Below are positions 16,149-26,461 of a stretch of DNA of 64,000 nucleotides, piece by piece. Origin of the DNA: Polynucleobacter sp. MWH-P3-07-1 (lineage in GTDB: Bacteria > Pseudomonadota > Gammaproteobacteria > Burkholderiales > Burkholderiaceae); NCBI RefSeq assembly GCF_018687555.1, contig NZ_CP061296.1, positions 186,001 through 250,000 of the forward strand. The letters run 5' to 3'. The notes below the pieces were generated by a model that was given only the letters and a program-made list of their open reading frames with translations, searched no databases and had not been told where the DNA came from. Made by a program: the position numbers and the translations under genes. Position 1 is the first letter of the stretch, and each line of letters opens with the position of its first letter.

Positions 16149-16622
16149 TTAAGCGATGACGAAGAGCGGTTGATCGAATTCAACACCCTGACCGTTTTCA
16201 CACAGAATTTGTTTAATGACGCCCGCTTTTTCAGCCTCAATCTCATTGAGTAATTTCATAGCTTCGATGATGCACAGTGTTTGACCTACCGCGACGGTAT
16301 CACCTACTTTTACAAAATCTGGAGACTCGGGATTGGGTGCCCTGTAGAAAGTGCCGACCATCGGCGAGTGCACTGTGAATCCAGTTTCTACAACAGGACT
16401 TTCAGTAGCTACTGGTGCGCTAGCTGTGGAGGCGACGGGAGCAGGGGCAGAATGCATCACTTGCATCGGTGTGGGGTTGGCATAAACCACTTGCCCACCA
16501 CCAGTATTTGATGTTCCAGCGTTCACAATGCGAACGCGATCTTCGCCTTCGTTCACTTCTAATTCTGAGATGCCGGATTCAGCAACAAGATCGATCAAGG
16601 TTTTGAGTTTTCTAAGATCCAT
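16149..16622 (-). CDS. accB: Biotin carboxyl carrier protein of acetyl-CoA carboxylase
   Basis: A 157-residue BCCP. The N-terminal segment [20 protein letters not shown] is family-typical. A flexible Ala/Pro/Val-rich linker (about 45-80) follows, then the biotinyl domain (about 82-157) with the [11 protein letters not shown] motif in which K123 is biotinylated. It works with AccC and with the carboxyltransferase AccAD encoded elsewhere. It lies 25 bases downstream of aroQ. Confidence 0.97.
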   Translation of the reverse strand: MDLRKLKTLIDLVAESGISELEVNEGEDRVRIVNAGTSNTGGGQVVYANPTPMQVMHSAPAPVASTASAPVATESPVVETGFTVHSPMVGTFYRAPNPESPDFVKVGDTVAVGQTLCIIEAMKLLNEIEAEKAGVIKQILCENGQGVEFDQPLFVIA

Positions 16623-16647
16623 GGTTTAACCCTTTTTCTATCAACAG

Positions 16648-17097
16648 TTATTTTTGTACGCGGGCAATTGCCGCTGTCATTGCTAATTCATAACCCAGTG
16701 CACCAAGACCGCAAATCACTCCGATAGCAATATCGGATAAATAAGAATGTTTCCGGAATTCTTCTCGCTGGTGAATATTGGAGAGATGAACTTCAATAAA
16801 GGGAATGGCTACACCCGCCAGGACATCCCGCAGGGCAACGCTCGTATGGGTAAACGCGCCCGGGTTAATGATGATGAAATCTACTCCATCCTGTTTGGCT
16901 TTCTGAATGCGATCAATTAGCTCGCCTTCATGGTTACTTTGAAAGGTATCTAAGCTCACAGCATGGCTTTTAGCCAATTGCTCCAGCTTTCGGTGGATAT
17001 CTTCCAAGGTAGTTTTGCCATAAACCTCGGGCTCACGACTACCTAGTAGATTGAGATTAGGACCTTGAACTACCAGAATTGAAGGATTTTTTGACAT
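16648..17097 (-). CDS. aroQ: 3-Dehydroquinate dehydratase, type II
   Basis: A 149-residue small dodecameric dehydratase of the shikimate pathway. Visible features are the [15 protein letters not shown] loop with the catalytic Tyr (Y26), the [11 protein letters not shown] region, [14 protein letters not shown], and the [17 protein letters not shown] segment with the catalytic His and substrate-binding Arg. Gene order aroQ-accB-accC-prmA is common in betaproteobacteria. It is the first gene of this minus-strand operon. Confidence 0.96.
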   Translation of the reverse strand: MSKNPSILVVQGPNLNLLGSREPEVYGKTTLEDIHRKLEQLAKSHAVSLDTFQSNHEGELIDRIQKAKQDGVDFIIINPGAFTHTSVALRDVLAGVAIPFIEVHLSNIHQREEFRKHSYLSDIAIGVICGLGALGYELAMTAAIARVQK

Positions 17098-17197
17098 AGA
17101 TAGGTGTTTTTAAGCGCTTTTGAGATCAGTTGATGAATTTGGCTTTTGGCTAAAAAGGCTGATTTAAGGGGTTTTTGAGGCCGTCCAGTTCCAGCTC

Positions 17198-17228
17198 AGT
17201 ATACCCTTTCAGGAGGTTTAAAAACCAA
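17198..17228 (-). promoter_or_regulatory. Possible promoter of the aroQ-accBC-prmA operon
   Basis: On the minus strand TATACT (17198-17203 on the plus strand as AGTATA) is a near-consensus -10, with TTGGTT (17223-17228) as a weak -35 at a long 19-base spacing. Transcription would begin near 17190, giving a leader of about 90 bases before aroQ. It lies in the 238-base gap (17098-17335), in which nothing else was recognised. Confidence 0.35.
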
Positions 17229-17335
17229 TCTTTTAACGATGAATCACCCTAATATGAAAGGAATTTTGCTTAAAAAGTAGGCAAAATGCCATCAATATCT
17301 GATGAATGAATCTCAGTAAATTTGTCTAAGATCTT

Positions 17336-17863
17336 CTATAAATTAGCTTTTATGATGCTTTTTAGCTCATCTTCGCTTATTTTTCCTAATTTACTACTAA
17401 CCGCTTTCCCTTGAGGGTTAATGATAACCGTAAAGGGAAGAGCTCCTTGAGTATTGCCCATCTCTTTGCTGATATTGCTGCCATCTATTCCCCCAATCAC
17501 TATCGAATAAGTAACTGGAGTCTTTTTAAGGAATTCGCGAATATTAGAGGGTGAATCGATGCCAATGCCGACAAATACGACATTTTGTTGCTTAAACTCA
17601 GTTTGAAGACGGCTTAAAGCAGGCATTTCTTCGACGCAGGGAGGGCACCAAGATGCCCAAAAGTTCACCACCAAGAGTTTGCCTTGCCAATCAGCGCTGT
17701 TAGTTGGCTTGCCATCGGGATCTTGCCATTCATGGCTCAGAAAATGCTGAATAGCGACCTCACTCGCTAGCTGGGATTGGTTCATCCAGCGCGAGCTGAA
17801 GACCCCAGCAAGGAGGGAAAAAAAACCGATTGCGATGATGATGAGCCATTGTCTGCGATTCAT
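17336..17863 (-). CDS. TlpA/ResA-like membrane-anchored thiol-disulfide protein
   Basis: A 175-residue protein with an N-terminal membrane anchor (about 6-22, WLIIIAIGFFSLLAGVF) and a periplasmic thioredoxin fold. The active-site motif is WCPPC with C73 and C76, in FWASWCPPCVEEMPAL. The fold's cis-proline region is GALPFTVIINPQG. TlpA/ResA-type proteins reduce disulfides in apocytochromes or periplasmic partners; the partner cannot be read here. It is divergent from mpl with 26 bases between the starts. Confidence 0.88.
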   Translation of the reverse strand: MNRRQWLIIIAIGFFSLLAGVFSSRWMNQSQLASEVAIQHFLSHEWQDPDGKPTNSADWQGKLLVVNFWASWCPPCVEEMPALSRLQTEFKQQNVVFVGIGIDSPSNIREFLKKTPVTYSIVIGGIDGSNISKEMGNTQGALPFTVIINPQGKAVSSKLGKISEDELKSIIKANL

Positions 17864-17889
17864 TACTAGTCCTTAGCTAAAATTCCTTC

Positions 17890-19278
17890 ATGCATATTCA
17901 TATCTTAGGCATTTGCGGCACCTTTATGGGCGGCATTGCTGCTATCGCCAGGCAGGCAGGCCATCGTGTAACGGGATGTGATGCAAACGTCTATCCACCA
18001 ATGAGTACCCAGCTTGAAGCCCAGGGTATTGAATTGATAGAAGGATATTCCCCAGAACAATTATCTCAGTTTGAAACCATGCCCGATCTATTCGTGATTG
18101 GTAATGTGGTTTCTCGTGGGAATCCGTTGATGGAGGCTATCCTCAATCAAGGCCTGCCTTATATCTCAGGCCCACAGTGGTTGGGCGAGCAAGTTTTATT
18201 TGGTCGTCATGTTTTAGCAGTTGCGGGTACGCATGGAAAAACGACCACCTCCGCTATGCTCACATGGATTTTGGAATACAACAATTACAAACCAGGCTAC
18301 TTAATTGGTGGGGTGCCTCTCAACTTTACGGTATCTGCACGCTTAGGCGAGAGTCCATATTTTGTAATCGAAGCCGATGAATACGACACTGCCTTTTTTG
18401 ATAAACGCAGTAAGTTTGTTCACTATCGACCCCGTACTGCAATTCTGAATAATTTGGAATTTGATCACGCCGATATTTTTTCTGATCTGGCAGCGATTGA
18501 AGCTCAATTTCATCATTTGGTGAGAACAGTGCCTAGTAACGGTTTGGTCGTTGTTAATGGCGAAGAGCCTGCATTAGAGCGTGTCATTACTCGAGGAGCT
18601 TGGGCTCCAGTAGAGACATTTGGTCAAGAGTCACAAAATACGTGGGGGCTGATTTCCTTGCCAGGAGACGATTTCACTGTCCTACATTCTGGGAAAGAGG
18701 TGGCCACGGTGAGATGGGCAATAGATTCTGGAGTAATGGGGCGCCATAACCAACTCAATGCCTTAGCAGCGATTGCGGCTGCAAATCACATTGGCATTCG
18801 TCCTGAAGACGCTGCAAACGCCTTGAGTGAATTTAGGAATGTGAAGCGTCGTTTAGAAACGATTGGCATGGTAAATGAGATCACCGTCTATGACGATTTT
18901 GCACACCATCCCACAGCCATCGCCACCACCTTAGATGGTCTGCGTCGCAGAGTGGGTAATGCCAGAATTTTGGCTGTACTTGAACCTCGTTCTAACACCA
19001 TGAAGCTTGGCGTGATGAAAGCACAACTCCCTGCCAGCTTGGACAAAGCCGATTTTATTTTTGCCTATGGCGCCAAATCCGGTAAAGAGAGTTTGGGCTG
19101 GGATTTAGCAGCAGTCTTGTCGCCCTTGAATCAACGATCGGCTAGGGCTCAGGCGCATGATGACTTAAATGTTTTGGTCAAAGCAATCACCAAAGAAGCA
19201 AAGCCGGGGGATCATATTTTAGTGATGAGCAACGGTGGCTTTGGCGGCGTGCACCAAATGATTTTGCAAGCACTATGA
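17890..19278 (+). CDS. mpl: UDP-N-acetylmuramate:L-alanyl-gamma-D-glutamyl-meso-diaminopimelate ligase
   Basis: A 462-residue Mur-type ligase that reattaches the recycled murein tripeptide to UDP-MurNAc in the cytoplasm. The N-terminus MHIHILGICGTFMGGIAAIA separates Mpl from MurC. The P-loop is AGTHGKTTTSAM (about 112-123), with EADEYDTAFFDKRSKF and the DDFAHHPTAI motif further on. It functions in the same recycling route as the AmpD-like protein at 6167. Confidence 0.96.
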   Translation: MHIHILGICGTFMGGIAAIARQAGHRVTGCDANVYPPMSTQLEAQGIELIEGYSPEQLSQFETMPDLFVIGNVVSRGNPLMEAILNQGLPYISGPQWLGEQVLFGRHVLAVAGTHGKTTTSAMLTWILEYNNYKPGYLIGGVPLNFTVSARLGESPYFVIEADEYDTAFFDKRSKFVHYRPRTAILNNLEFDHADIFSDLAAIEAQFHHLVRTVPSNGLVVVNGEEPALERVITRGAWAPVETFGQESQNTWGLISLPGDDFTVLHSGKEVATVRWAIDSGVMGRHNQLNALAAIAAANHIGIRPEDAANALSEFRNVKRRLETIGMVNEITVYDDFAHHPTAIATTLDGLRRRVGNARILAVLEPRSNTMKLGVMKAQLPASLDKADFIFAYGAKSGKESLGWDLAAVLSPLNQRSARAQAHDDLNVLVKAITKEAKPGDHILVMSNGGFGGVHQMILQAL

Positions 19279-19319
19279 ATGCATTCAAGGAAGTCTTTAG
19301 TAAAGAAAAGAAAATCTAA

Positions 19320-20054
19320 ATGAGCGAAAGACTGAAAGATAAGGTTGCCATCATTACTGGTGCCGCTAAAGGTATTGGCTTTGCAACTGCCAAGCGCTTT
19401 GCCGAAGAGGGCGCAAAAGTAATGATTGCCGATGTCAGCCTCGAAGCTGTCAAGTCTGCGGCTGCCCAAATACCCAATGCAGAGCCTTATGTAGTGAATG
19501 TCACTGATCGTGCCAGCATTCAGTCAGCGTTAGATCAAATTCTGGAGCGTCATGGAAAGATCGATATTTTGATCAATAACGCCGGTATTACACAGGACGC
19601 CAGACTCGTCAAAATGACCGAGGCTCAGTTCGATGCCGTCATTGATGTCAATCTGAAGGGTGTTTTTAATTGCACTCAACTTGTCGTACCGTACATGCTA
19701 GAAAAAGGCAAAGGCGCTGTTGTCAATGCATCGAGTGTGGTTGGCATCTACGGAAATTTTGGACAAACCAATTATTCGGCGACGAAGTTCGGCGTCATTG
19801 GATTCACTAAGACTTGGGCTCGCGAACTTGGGGCTAAGGGCGTACGAGTGAATGCGGTCTGCCCTGGTTTTATTTCGACGGAGATGGTGAAAGCAATGCC
19901 AGAAAATATTCTCCAAGATATTGAAAAACGGAGTTGGCTTGGTCGTTTGGGCACTCCAGAAGAAATGGCTAATGTGTATTTATTCTTAGCTAGTGATGAA
20001 GCAAGTTATGTCAATGGCGTTGCACTCGAAGCCAGCGGCGGAATCTCCCTTTAA
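19320..20054 (+). CDS. SDR-family 3-oxoacyl-ACP reductase-like protein
   Basis: A 244-residue short-chain dehydrogenase/reductase. TGAAKGIG (13-20) is the cofactor-binding motif, INNAG follows, and the catalytic Ser-Tyr-Lys set lies in [10 protein letters not shown] and NYSATKFG (Tyr about 154, Lys about 158). It resembles FabG, including the C-terminal [12 protein letters not shown], but several FabG-like paralogues usually exist and this one sits outside a fab cluster, so the true substrate is open. It overlaps no neighbour; the RNB ribonuclease gene begins 2 bases after its stop. Confidence 0.85.
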   Translation: MSERLKDKVAIITGAAKGIGFATAKRFAEEGAKVMIADVSLEAVKSAAAQIPNAEPYVVNVTDRASIQSALDQILERHGKIDILINNAGITQDARLVKMTEAQFDAVIDVNLKGVFNCTQLVVPYMLEKGKGAVVNASSVVGIYGNFGQTNYSATKFGVIGFTKTWARELGAKGVRVNAVCPGFISTEMVKAMPENILQDIEKRSWLGRLGTPEEMANVYLFLASDEASYVNGVALEASGGISL

Positions 20055-20056
20055 AC

Positions 20057-22045
20057 ATGCATCTTTTATTCGAAGAGGGTGGCGATCTCAAGATTGCTAC
20101 CACTCAATCTGCCAGCGGTTCAGGAGATACAGAATCGTGGCAAGCTACAACGCTCTCAGGCAAAAAAATCAAACTCAAGGCGAAAGAGGTTTGGTTACGC
20201 TTTGAAAATGTGGATGCGCATACTGTCATGAGTGAGGCCAATGATTTGTCGGCCAGTATTGATTTGCAATTATTGTGGGACTGCGCTCCTGATGAGGAAT
20301 TTGGTTTAGTTGATGTTGCGCAAGAGTATTTTGGTAATCAAGCTAGTATTGCGCAACAAGTGGCTCTCGGTCTCGCATTGCAAGGTGCTCCCGTATTTTT
20401 TCGGCGCAAGGGGCGCGGACGTTTTCAGCGAGCCCCCTTAGAGCAATTACAGGCAGGGTTGGCAGCGATTGAACGCAAGAAAAAAGAATTAGAGCAGCAA
20501 CAAGTTTGGCAACAGGATTTGATTGCAGGCCAATTTCCGGAAACTTTGCGTTCTATCGCGAAGCAGTTGTTATTCAATCCTGATAAAAACACCAATGCCT
20601 ACAAGGCACTGCAAGCTGCATGTGTAGAGACTGGTGAGTCTGCAGCTCAATTGATGATTCGTTGTGGCGCTATCGACTCTCCGCTGGCCTTTCATCAAGA
20701 AATGTTTCTCAAGACCCATTTCCCGCATGGCGCTGAGCATCATGAGCAAACGATCATTGACCAAGCCCTTTGTGACCTTGCTTTTGCTGAGTTGCCGGTG
20801 GCGCAGGTCAAAGCATTTTCTATTGATGACTCTGGCACTACAGAGATTGATGATGCTCTATCGGTCACACCATTAGAGGGTGGTGGTCACCGCATCGGCA
20901 TTCATATCGCAGCTCCTGGATTGGTAATTGCAAAGGATGACCCAATTGATTTGGTAGCACGTCATCGTATGTCGACAGTCTATTTTCCCGGTGACAAGAT
21001 GACGATGTTGCCTGATTCCGTCATTGCACAATTTTCGCTGGATGAGGGTGGGGAGCGTGCCGCACTCTCAATGTATGTAGACCTGGATGTAGATGGTGTA
21101 ATCCAGCAGGGGACTCTCGAGATTCTTGCTGAGCGTGTCCCGATTGTTGCTAATTTGCGCCTTGAAGATCTCGAGCATTTAGTGACCGAAGAAGCGCTCG
21201 CGCAAAATGGGGCATTCCCATTTCAAGAGGAGTTAGCAATCTTGTGGAAGGGCGCCCAACATTTGCATGCTGCACGCCAAGAGCGGCGCGTGGCAAACGG
21301 TCTGCGGGCTGAACAATTGGGCTTCATCGATCCTAATGCGCTTGCAAGAGATTTCTATTTTGAGATTCAGGAGCGCGCTGGTGAACAGTGCGTTGAAATT
21401 GTGCCACGTCAGCGCGGTTCAATATTGGATACGATTGTTGCTGAGTGGATGATCTTTTGTAATAGCAGAGCAGGACATTTGCTATCAGAGCACGGCTTAC
21501 CCGGTTTATTTCGAACCCAAAAAGGTTGGGGCCCATTGCGCACTCGGATGCAAACGACGCCAGGCCCTCATGAGGGTTTAGGTTTGGATTACTACGCCTG
21601 GTCTACGTCGCCATTGCGCCGCTATACCGATTTAGTGAATCAATGGCAATTGATTGCCTTGGCTAAGCATGGTGTTACCGCCAAAATGGTGGCACCTTTT
21701 TCTCCAAAGGATGCCAGCTTGATGGGAATCGCTGCGGATTTTGAGACCTGCTATCAAGCTTATGGTGAGTTTCAGGATCGCCTAGAAAAATATTGGTGTC
21801 TACGCTGGTTGCAACAACAGGTTTTACCTAAAACCGTTTTTGTACGACACCTCAAGGAAGGGATGTCGCGTCTTGAGGCGGTACCTTTGCATATCGCGAT
21901 TCCTGAGTTAGCGACCCATCCCCGTATGACAAGAGCTGAGGTTGAAATTACGGATCTCGATTTACTGCAGCTAAGCGCAAGTGCTCGGGTATTGCAGATT
22001 GAGTCTGCACCAGAGATTGGTGGGGATGATGCCAGCACTTCCTAG
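20057..22045 (+). CDS. RNB-domain (RNase II family) exoribonuclease
   Basis: A 662-residue protein whose central and C-terminal part is an RNB catalytic domain. The acidic metal-binding motif DDSGTTEIDDALSV begins at about residue 257. RHRMSTVYFPGDKMTMLP and the STSPLRRYTDLVNQWQ segment follow, both typical of the family. It is shorter than RNase R and lacks its N-terminal winged-helix region, so it is a separate betaproteobacterial type of RNase II-like enzyme. The expected activity is 3'-5' degradation of RNA. Its last 20 bases overlap the next gene. Confidence 0.88.
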   Translation: MHLLFEEGGDLKIATTQSASGSGDTESWQATTLSGKKIKLKAKEVWLRFENVDAHTVMSEANDLSASIDLQLLWDCAPDEEFGLVDVAQEYFGNQASIAQQVALGLALQGAPVFFRRKGRGRFQRAPLEQLQAGLAAIERKKKELEQQQVWQQDLIAGQFPETLRSIAKQLLFNPDKNTNAYKALQAACVETGESAAQLMIRCGAIDSPLAFHQEMFLKTHFPHGAEHHEQTIIDQALCDLAFAELPVAQVKAFSIDDSGTTEIDDALSVTPLEGGGHRIGIHIAAPGLVIAKDDPIDLVARHRMSTVYFPGDKMTMLPDSVIAQFSLDEGGERAALSMYVDLDVDGVIQQGTLEILAERVPIVANLRLEDLEHLVTEEALAQNGAFPFQEELAILWKGAQHLHAARQERRVANGLRAEQLGFIDPNALARDFYFEIQERAGEQCVEIVPRQRGSILDTIVAEWMIFCNSRAGHLLSEHGLPGLFRTQKGWGPLRTRMQTTPGPHEGLGLDYYAWSTSPLRRYTDLVNQWQLIALAKHGVTAKMVAPFSPKDASLMGIAADFETCYQAYGEFQDRLEKYWCLRWLQQQVLPKTVFVRHLKEGMSRLEAVPLHIAIPELATHPRMTRAEVEITDLDLLQLSASARVLQIESAPEIGGDDASTS

Positions 22046-22904
22046 GCAGACATGGCTCCATCTGGGCAAAGCCCAGACCTTTTTTGAGCAAGCTTGGCGC
22101 CGTCATCCTTTGGGATTAGCAATCTGCGTTTCTTTGATCATCCATCTGATCTTTTTATCGTTTCGCTGGGGTTTGGGAGAAATTCAAGCTCGTCGACTTA
22201 ATACCCCATTGAGCGTGGTTCTGGTGAACTCGACTAGTCATGCGAAAACTCAAGAGGCAAACAAATTAGCGCAAGTTGATTTACAGGGCGGCGGTTCTAC
22301 CTTGGATCGGGACGCCACTGCCTTGCATCGAGCGCGCTTGGGTGCTGAGGCGCGTCTGGAGGTATTGGAGAAACAGCAAAAACAAATGCTGGCGAAATTA
22401 AAGGCCGAACAATCCCAGTCTGGCGGTCAAAAAAGTGGCGAAGCACAGCATATTGCTCCCCAGTTCAACTCCTTGGAAGCTGAGTTAGCAAAACGGCTAC
22501 AAATTGAGGGGCGAGGGATGCGCCATCAAGTCATGACCAGTGCGAGTACTAAGTCAGTGGTCTTTGCCCATTACTACGACGCTATGCGACAAAAGATAGA
22601 GGCCTATGGCAGCAGCTTCTTTCCTCGCGCTAATGGGCACCCCCTCTATGGCAGCCTCGTGATTGTCGTGAGCGTGGATTCTCAGGGGCGAATTATTAAT
22701 AACCCCCAAGGAAAGGATGGCCTGAGTATTGGTCGAAGCTCTGGAAATCCTGAGCTAGATCGTCAAGCTCTCGCGATTGTGCGAGCCTCGGCTCCGTTTG
22801 GCGTGTTCCCAGAGCCGATGCAAAAACAAATTGATATCTTGGATTGGATTGCTACCTTTGACTTTACTCGGGATGGTGCTGACCGCCTAGAGTTGCGTCA
22901 TTAG
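22026..22904 (+). CDS. TonB-like energy-transduction family protein
   Basis: A 292-residue protein. The ATG at 22026 (or 22029) is preferred over the frame start at 21981 because GGTGGGG lies just upstream and the overlap with the RNB gene is then only 20 bases. One membrane helix ([17 protein letters not shown]) is followed by a coiled-coil-prone section ([20 protein letters not shown]) and a C-terminal TonB-like domain ([32 protein letters not shown]). ExbB and ExbD are not adjacent. It probably spans the periplasm, but the partner is unknown. Confidence 0.78.
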   Translation: MMPALPRQTWLHLGKAQTFFEQAWRRHPLGLAICVSLIIHLIFLSFRWGLGEIQARRLNTPLSVVLVNSTSHAKTQEANKLAQVDLQGGGSTLDRDATALHRARLGAEARLEVLEKQQKQMLAKLKAEQSQSGGQKSGEAQHIAPQFNSLEAELAKRLQIEGRGMRHQVMTSASTKSVVFAHYYDAMRQKIEAYGSSFFPRANGHPLYGSLVIVVSVDSQGRIINNPQGKDGLSIGRSSGNPELDRQALAIVRASAPFGVFPEPMQKQIDILDWIATFDFTRDGADRLELRH

Positions 22905-22929
22905 TAAATTCGCTTATCCTCTAGTTAAG

Positions 22930-23838
22930 ATGAGCTCGAACCATACCCCCATTCATTTAGACACCGACCCCAGTCACTTTCCAGGCCTGGATGTGTATGC
23001 CGTAGTCGGAAATCCGATTGCCCATAGCAAGTCGCCGCAGATTCATGCGCAATTCGCTCAGCAATCTCAGCAAGCAATGCACTATGGATATCTTGCAGCG
23101 CCCTTGAATGGTTTTATGCAAACCGCAACCGCATTTTTTGCTGCGGGTGGTAAGGGCATGAACGTCACCGTTCCCTTCAAGCTAGATGCAACAGCATTTG
23201 CAGATATCCTTACGTCAAGAGCTGAGTTAGCAGGTGCAGTAAATACTTTGTGGATTCAGTCTGGGAAAATCCATGGGGACAATACCGATGGGGCTGGTTT
23301 GGTCAAGGATCTATTGGCTCAGGGTATTCGTTTGCAGGATGCACGCATTTTGTTAGTCGGTGCTGGCGGTGCTGCACGCGGTGTCTTGGGGCCGCTCTTG
23401 GATCAAAAGCCACAAGCTTTAGTCATTACTAATCGCTCGCTTGATAAAGCACAAGACTTGAGTAAGCTTTTTTCAGGCACAGCCAAAGTGCTGAATGTTG
23501 TTTTATCAGTTCGGTCTTTAGATGACCTTGAGAACGCTGCAATTACTGACACCCCATTTGATCTGGTCATCAATGCCAGCGCTGCGGGTTTAACAGATGA
23601 ATCCCCACTAAGCGATCAGGCTGCAGCCAATATATTTACACCCGCTAGCTTTGCCTATGACATGGTGTACGGCAAGAGTACGCCATTGATGAAGCAGGCC
23701 CTGCAGCGGGGTGCGCGAGTGAGTGATGGCTTGGGGATGTTGGTTGAGCAAGCTGCTGATGCATTCCAGATTTGGCGCGGACCTGAAGTGAGTGCCCATA
23801 TTCAACCCCGTTCAGTCTTAGCTCAATTACGTTCTTGA
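22930..23838 (+). CDS. aroE: Shikimate dehydrogenase
   Basis: A 302-residue NADP-dependent enzyme that reduces 3-dehydroshikimate to shikimate. Shikimate-binding motifs [16 protein letters not shown] and [10 protein letters not shown] are present, as are DNTDGAGL and the nucleotide-binding loop [13 protein letters not shown]; the ending [18 protein letters not shown] is typical. The N-terminus carries about 20 residues before the usual YAVVGNP start, so a later start cannot be excluded. It lies 25 bases after the TonB-like gene and 7 before mtgA. Confidence 0.95.
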   Translation: MSSNHTPIHLDTDPSHFPGLDVYAVVGNPIAHSKSPQIHAQFAQQSQQAMHYGYLAAPLNGFMQTATAFFAAGGKGMNVTVPFKLDATAFADILTSRAELAGAVNTLWIQSGKIHGDNTDGAGLVKDLLAQGIRLQDARILLVGAGGAARGVLGPLLDQKPQALVITNRSLDKAQDLSKLFSGTAKVLNVVLSVRSLDDLENAAITDTPFDLVINASAAGLTDESPLSDQAAANIFTPASFAYDMVYGKSTPLMKQALQRGARVSDGLGMLVEQAADAFQIWRGPEVSAHIQPRSVLAQLRS

Positions 23839-23845
23839 TTCAGTA

Positions 23846-24577
23846 ATGCGTTGGTTTGCTTATCTTGCAAAATGCTTGCTCAGTGGCTTGATTGTCATGC
23901 AGCTCTATTTTGTTCTGCAGATCAGTCTGTGGTCTTGGTTCAATCCTAGCAATACCGCTTTCGAGAGAGCAGAGCGCTGGCGCTTATGTGGCATGCATTG
24001 GTCTTGCGGATTGCGTTCCGATTGGGTTCCCTACCAGCAGATTTCCTCAAACTTAAAACGTGCTGTACTGGTCAGTGAAGATGATATCTTTTTTCAGCAC
24101 CATGGTGTCCGTGTAGAAGATATGGAAAAAGCCTGGGAAAAGAATCAGCAGCGAAAAGGACAATCTAAGACAGCCTTACGAGGTGGCTCAACGATTACCC
24201 AGCAGCTTGCTAAAAACTTATTTCTGTCCTCAGAGCAGGATTACTTGCGTAAAGGTCAAGAGCTTCTCATTACTGCTTATTTAGAACTCATTCTTCCCAA
24301 ACAAAGATTATTTGAGATCTATCTCAACTCCGTCGAGTGGGGTGAGGGCGTCTTTGGCGTGGGGGCAGCGAGCCAACATTATTTTGCGATTAGTCCAGCC
24401 GCCTTATCTCGTGAAGAGTCTGCAGCCCTAGCCTCGGCGCTGCCGGCACCAAAGTGTTTTGATAAGGGCCAATATTGTCGTAGGGGCAGTATTGATTACC
24501 CCCTTCGCCAAGAATTTATTCTGGAGAATATGGATCGGGTTGCATTGTCACCAAACCCAAAAAGTCACTCTCGTTAA
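23846..24577 (+). CDS. mtgA: Monofunctional biosynthetic peptidoglycan transglycosylase
   Basis: A 243-residue glycosyltransferase family 51 enzyme that polymerises lipid II into glycan strands. One N-terminal membrane anchor (LLSGLIVMQLYFVLQISLW) is followed by the catalytic domain with EDDIFFQHHGV (first catalytic Glu), RGGSTITQQLAKNLFLS, KQRLFEIYLNSVEWGEGVFG (second Glu region) and ALPAPKCF. It shows no transpeptidase domain. The gene order aroE-mtgA is common in betaproteobacteria. It converges on pyrF with one base between the stop codons. Confidence 0.95.
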   Translation: MRWFAYLAKCLLSGLIVMQLYFVLQISLWSWFNPSNTAFERAERWRLCGMHWSCGLRSDWVPYQQISSNLKRAVLVSEDDIFFQHHGVRVEDMEKAWEKNQQRKGQSKTALRGGSTITQQLAKNLFLSSEQDYLRKGQELLITAYLELILPKQRLFEIYLNSVEWGEGVFGVGAASQHYFAISPAALSREESAALASALPAPKCFDKGQYCRRGSIDYPLRQEFILENMDRVALSPNPKSHSR

Positions 24578-24578
24578 T

Positions 24579-25421
24579 TCAAGCTACAGCGGCGTTTAGA
24601 GCATCCCTTGTGCTCAGCGCTACTTTTCTTGCGGCTTGAGCAAAGTCTTCACCACTACTTGCATACAAAATCGCTCGAGAGGAATTAATGATCATGCCAG
24701 TGCCGGGTTTTTGAGTAACGCTTCCGGCTTTAACGGTTGCTTCAATATCGCCACCTTGCGCCCCAATTCCGGGGATGAGCAGTGGCATATCGCCGACTAG
24801 ATTTCTGACCTTAGCAATTTCCTCTGGGAAGGTAGCGCCAACGACTAATCCAATTTGACCCGAGGTATTCCATTTGCTTGCAGCGAGCTTGGCTACCTCG
24901 ATATAGAGCGGTTCACCAGATGATGCATTCTGGAGAAATTGCAAATCAGATCCCCCTGGATTGGAGGTGCGACAAAGAACAATCACGCCTTTCTCAGGGT
25001 AACGCAAATAGGGCTCAATTGAATCGAATCCCATATAGGGATTCACAGTCACTGCATCTGCACCATAGCGCTCAAATGCCTCAAGGGCGTAATGTTCTGC
25101 GGTACTACCAATGTCTCCCCGCTTGGCATCTAGAATGACCGGAATATGGGGGTAATGCGTCTTGAGGTGGGCAATGAGTTTCTCGAGTTGAGCCTCCGCG
25201 CCCTGCGAGGCAAAGTAGGCAATTTGGGGCTTGAAGGCGCAGACAAGATCTGCTGTGGCATCAGCAATTGCTTTGCAGAATTTAAAAATGGGCTCAGGTT
25301 TGTCGGCTAAGGAGGCCGGTATTCTTTTGGGGTCGGGGTCAAAACCCACACACAGCATGCTGCCTTGAGAAGCCCATGCAGCTTGGAGTTGCTGGGTAAA
25401 GCTAGGGGACTTGGTATTCAT
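24579..25421 (-). CDS. pyrF: Orotidine 5'-phosphate decarboxylase (type 2)
   Basis: A 280-residue enzyme forming UMP from OMP in pyrimidine synthesis. It belongs to the longer type 2 family: [14 protein letters not shown] at the N-terminus, the catalytic [18 protein letters not shown] with the Lys-Asp set, [13 protein letters not shown], and the phosphate-binding end [11 protein letters not shown] and [10 protein letters not shown]. It stands alone on the minus strand between mtgA and corA. Confidence 0.96.
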   Translation of the reverse strand: MNTKSPSFTQQLQAAWASQGSMLCVGFDPDPKRIPASLADKPEPIFKFCKAIADATADLVCAFKPQIAYFASQGAEAQLEKLIAHLKTHYPHIPVILDAKRGDIGSTAEHYALEAFERYGADAVTVNPYMGFDSIEPYLRYPEKGVIVLCRTSNPGGSDLQFLQNASSGEPLYIEVAKLAASKWNTSGQIGLVVGATFPEEIAKVRNLVGDMPLLIPGIGAQGGDIEATVKAGSVTQKPGTGMIINSSRAILYASSGEDFAQAARKVALSTRDALNAAVA

Positions 25422-25495
25422 CGGCTTCAGCCTTCATTTATCGAAACTGTCATGAGCTATAGGATAAACTAGCGCACATTCCTTAGGAGTTCACC

Positions 25496-26461
25496 ATGAT
25501 CAACTTGTTCGTCCTGCAAAATGGCCGCCTCTCTCAAGAGCAAGTCGAAGATCGCAATGAATTATTGCAATATACCAACCCCATTTGGATTGACGTAGTT
25601 GATCCAGAAGAAGAGGAGCTCCTCTGGATTAAAGAGGCCTTCGGTGTCTTGCTCCCAGAATTGGATGATTTGGGTGACTTAGAGGCATCTGCTCGCTATT
25701 TTGAGGCGGATGATGGTCATCTACACATTCGTACGGATTTCTTATTGGATGAAGAAGAAGTCTCCCGCAACATTCGGGTCGCTTTTGTCCTAACTAAGCA
25801 AGTTTTATTTTCGATTCATGACGAAGATTTGCCGGTCTTTAGATTGGTCCGTTTGCGCGCGCGTTTGCGTCCGGGATCCGTCAGTAACGCCAAAGATGTT
25901 TTGCTGGATTTATATTCAACTGATGCTGAGTATTCTGCTGATGCTTTGGAAGAAGTCTACGAGAACCTGGAGCGTGCAGGACACCAAGTGTTATCGGATG
26001 ACATCAACGATGCCACCGCAGCTGAAGTGTTGGAGACAATCGCTAAAGAAGAAGATACCAACGGCCATATTCGTCGCAATGTGATGGATACCCGCCGCGC
26101 ACTTTCTTTTTTAATGCGCAGCAAACTACTCTCAGATGAGCAGCAAGAAGAAGCGCGCCAAATTCTGCGTGACATTGACTCTCTTGAAAACCATACTGCT
26201 TTCCTCTTCGATAAGATTAACTTCTTGATGGATGCGACGGTAGGTTTCATTAACTTGAACCAAAGTAAGATCATTAAAATCTTCTCCGTGGTATCGGTTG
26301 CCTTAATGCCGCCAACCCTGTTGGCCAGTATTTGGGGTATGAACTACAAGTACATGCCTGAGTTGGATCTCTTTTTGGGATACCCAGCCGCATTGGGCTT
26401 AATGGTGGTATCAGCCATTATTCCTTTATGGTATTTCCACCATAAAGGTTGGATGAAGTAA
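25496..26461 (+). CDS. corA: CorA-type magnesium/cobalt transporter
   Basis: A 321-residue channel. A large acidic cytoplasmic domain with long helices (about 1-255) leads to two C-terminal membrane helices, IIKIFSVVSVALMPPTLLASIW and LGLMVVSAIIPLWYF. The selectivity signature GMN (GMNYKYMPELD) sits at the end of the first helix. AGGAGTTCACC precedes the ATG and is a usable ribosome-binding site. The protein ends KGWMK, as CorA members often end with basic residues. It converges on pncC with abutting stop codons. Confidence 0.96.
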   Translation: MINLFVLQNGRLSQEQVEDRNELLQYTNPIWIDVVDPEEEELLWIKEAFGVLLPELDDLGDLEASARYFEADDGHLHIRTDFLLDEEEVSRNIRVAFVLTKQVLFSIHDEDLPVFRLVRLRARLRPGSVSNAKDVLLDLYSTDAEYSADALEEVYENLERAGHQVLSDDINDATAAEVLETIAKEEDTNGHIRRNVMDTRRALSFLMRSKLLSDEQQEEARQILRDIDSLENHTAFLFDKINFLMDATVGFINLNQSKIIKIFSVVSVALMPPTLLASIWGMNYKYMPELDLFLGYPAALGLMVVSAIIPLWYFHHKGWMK

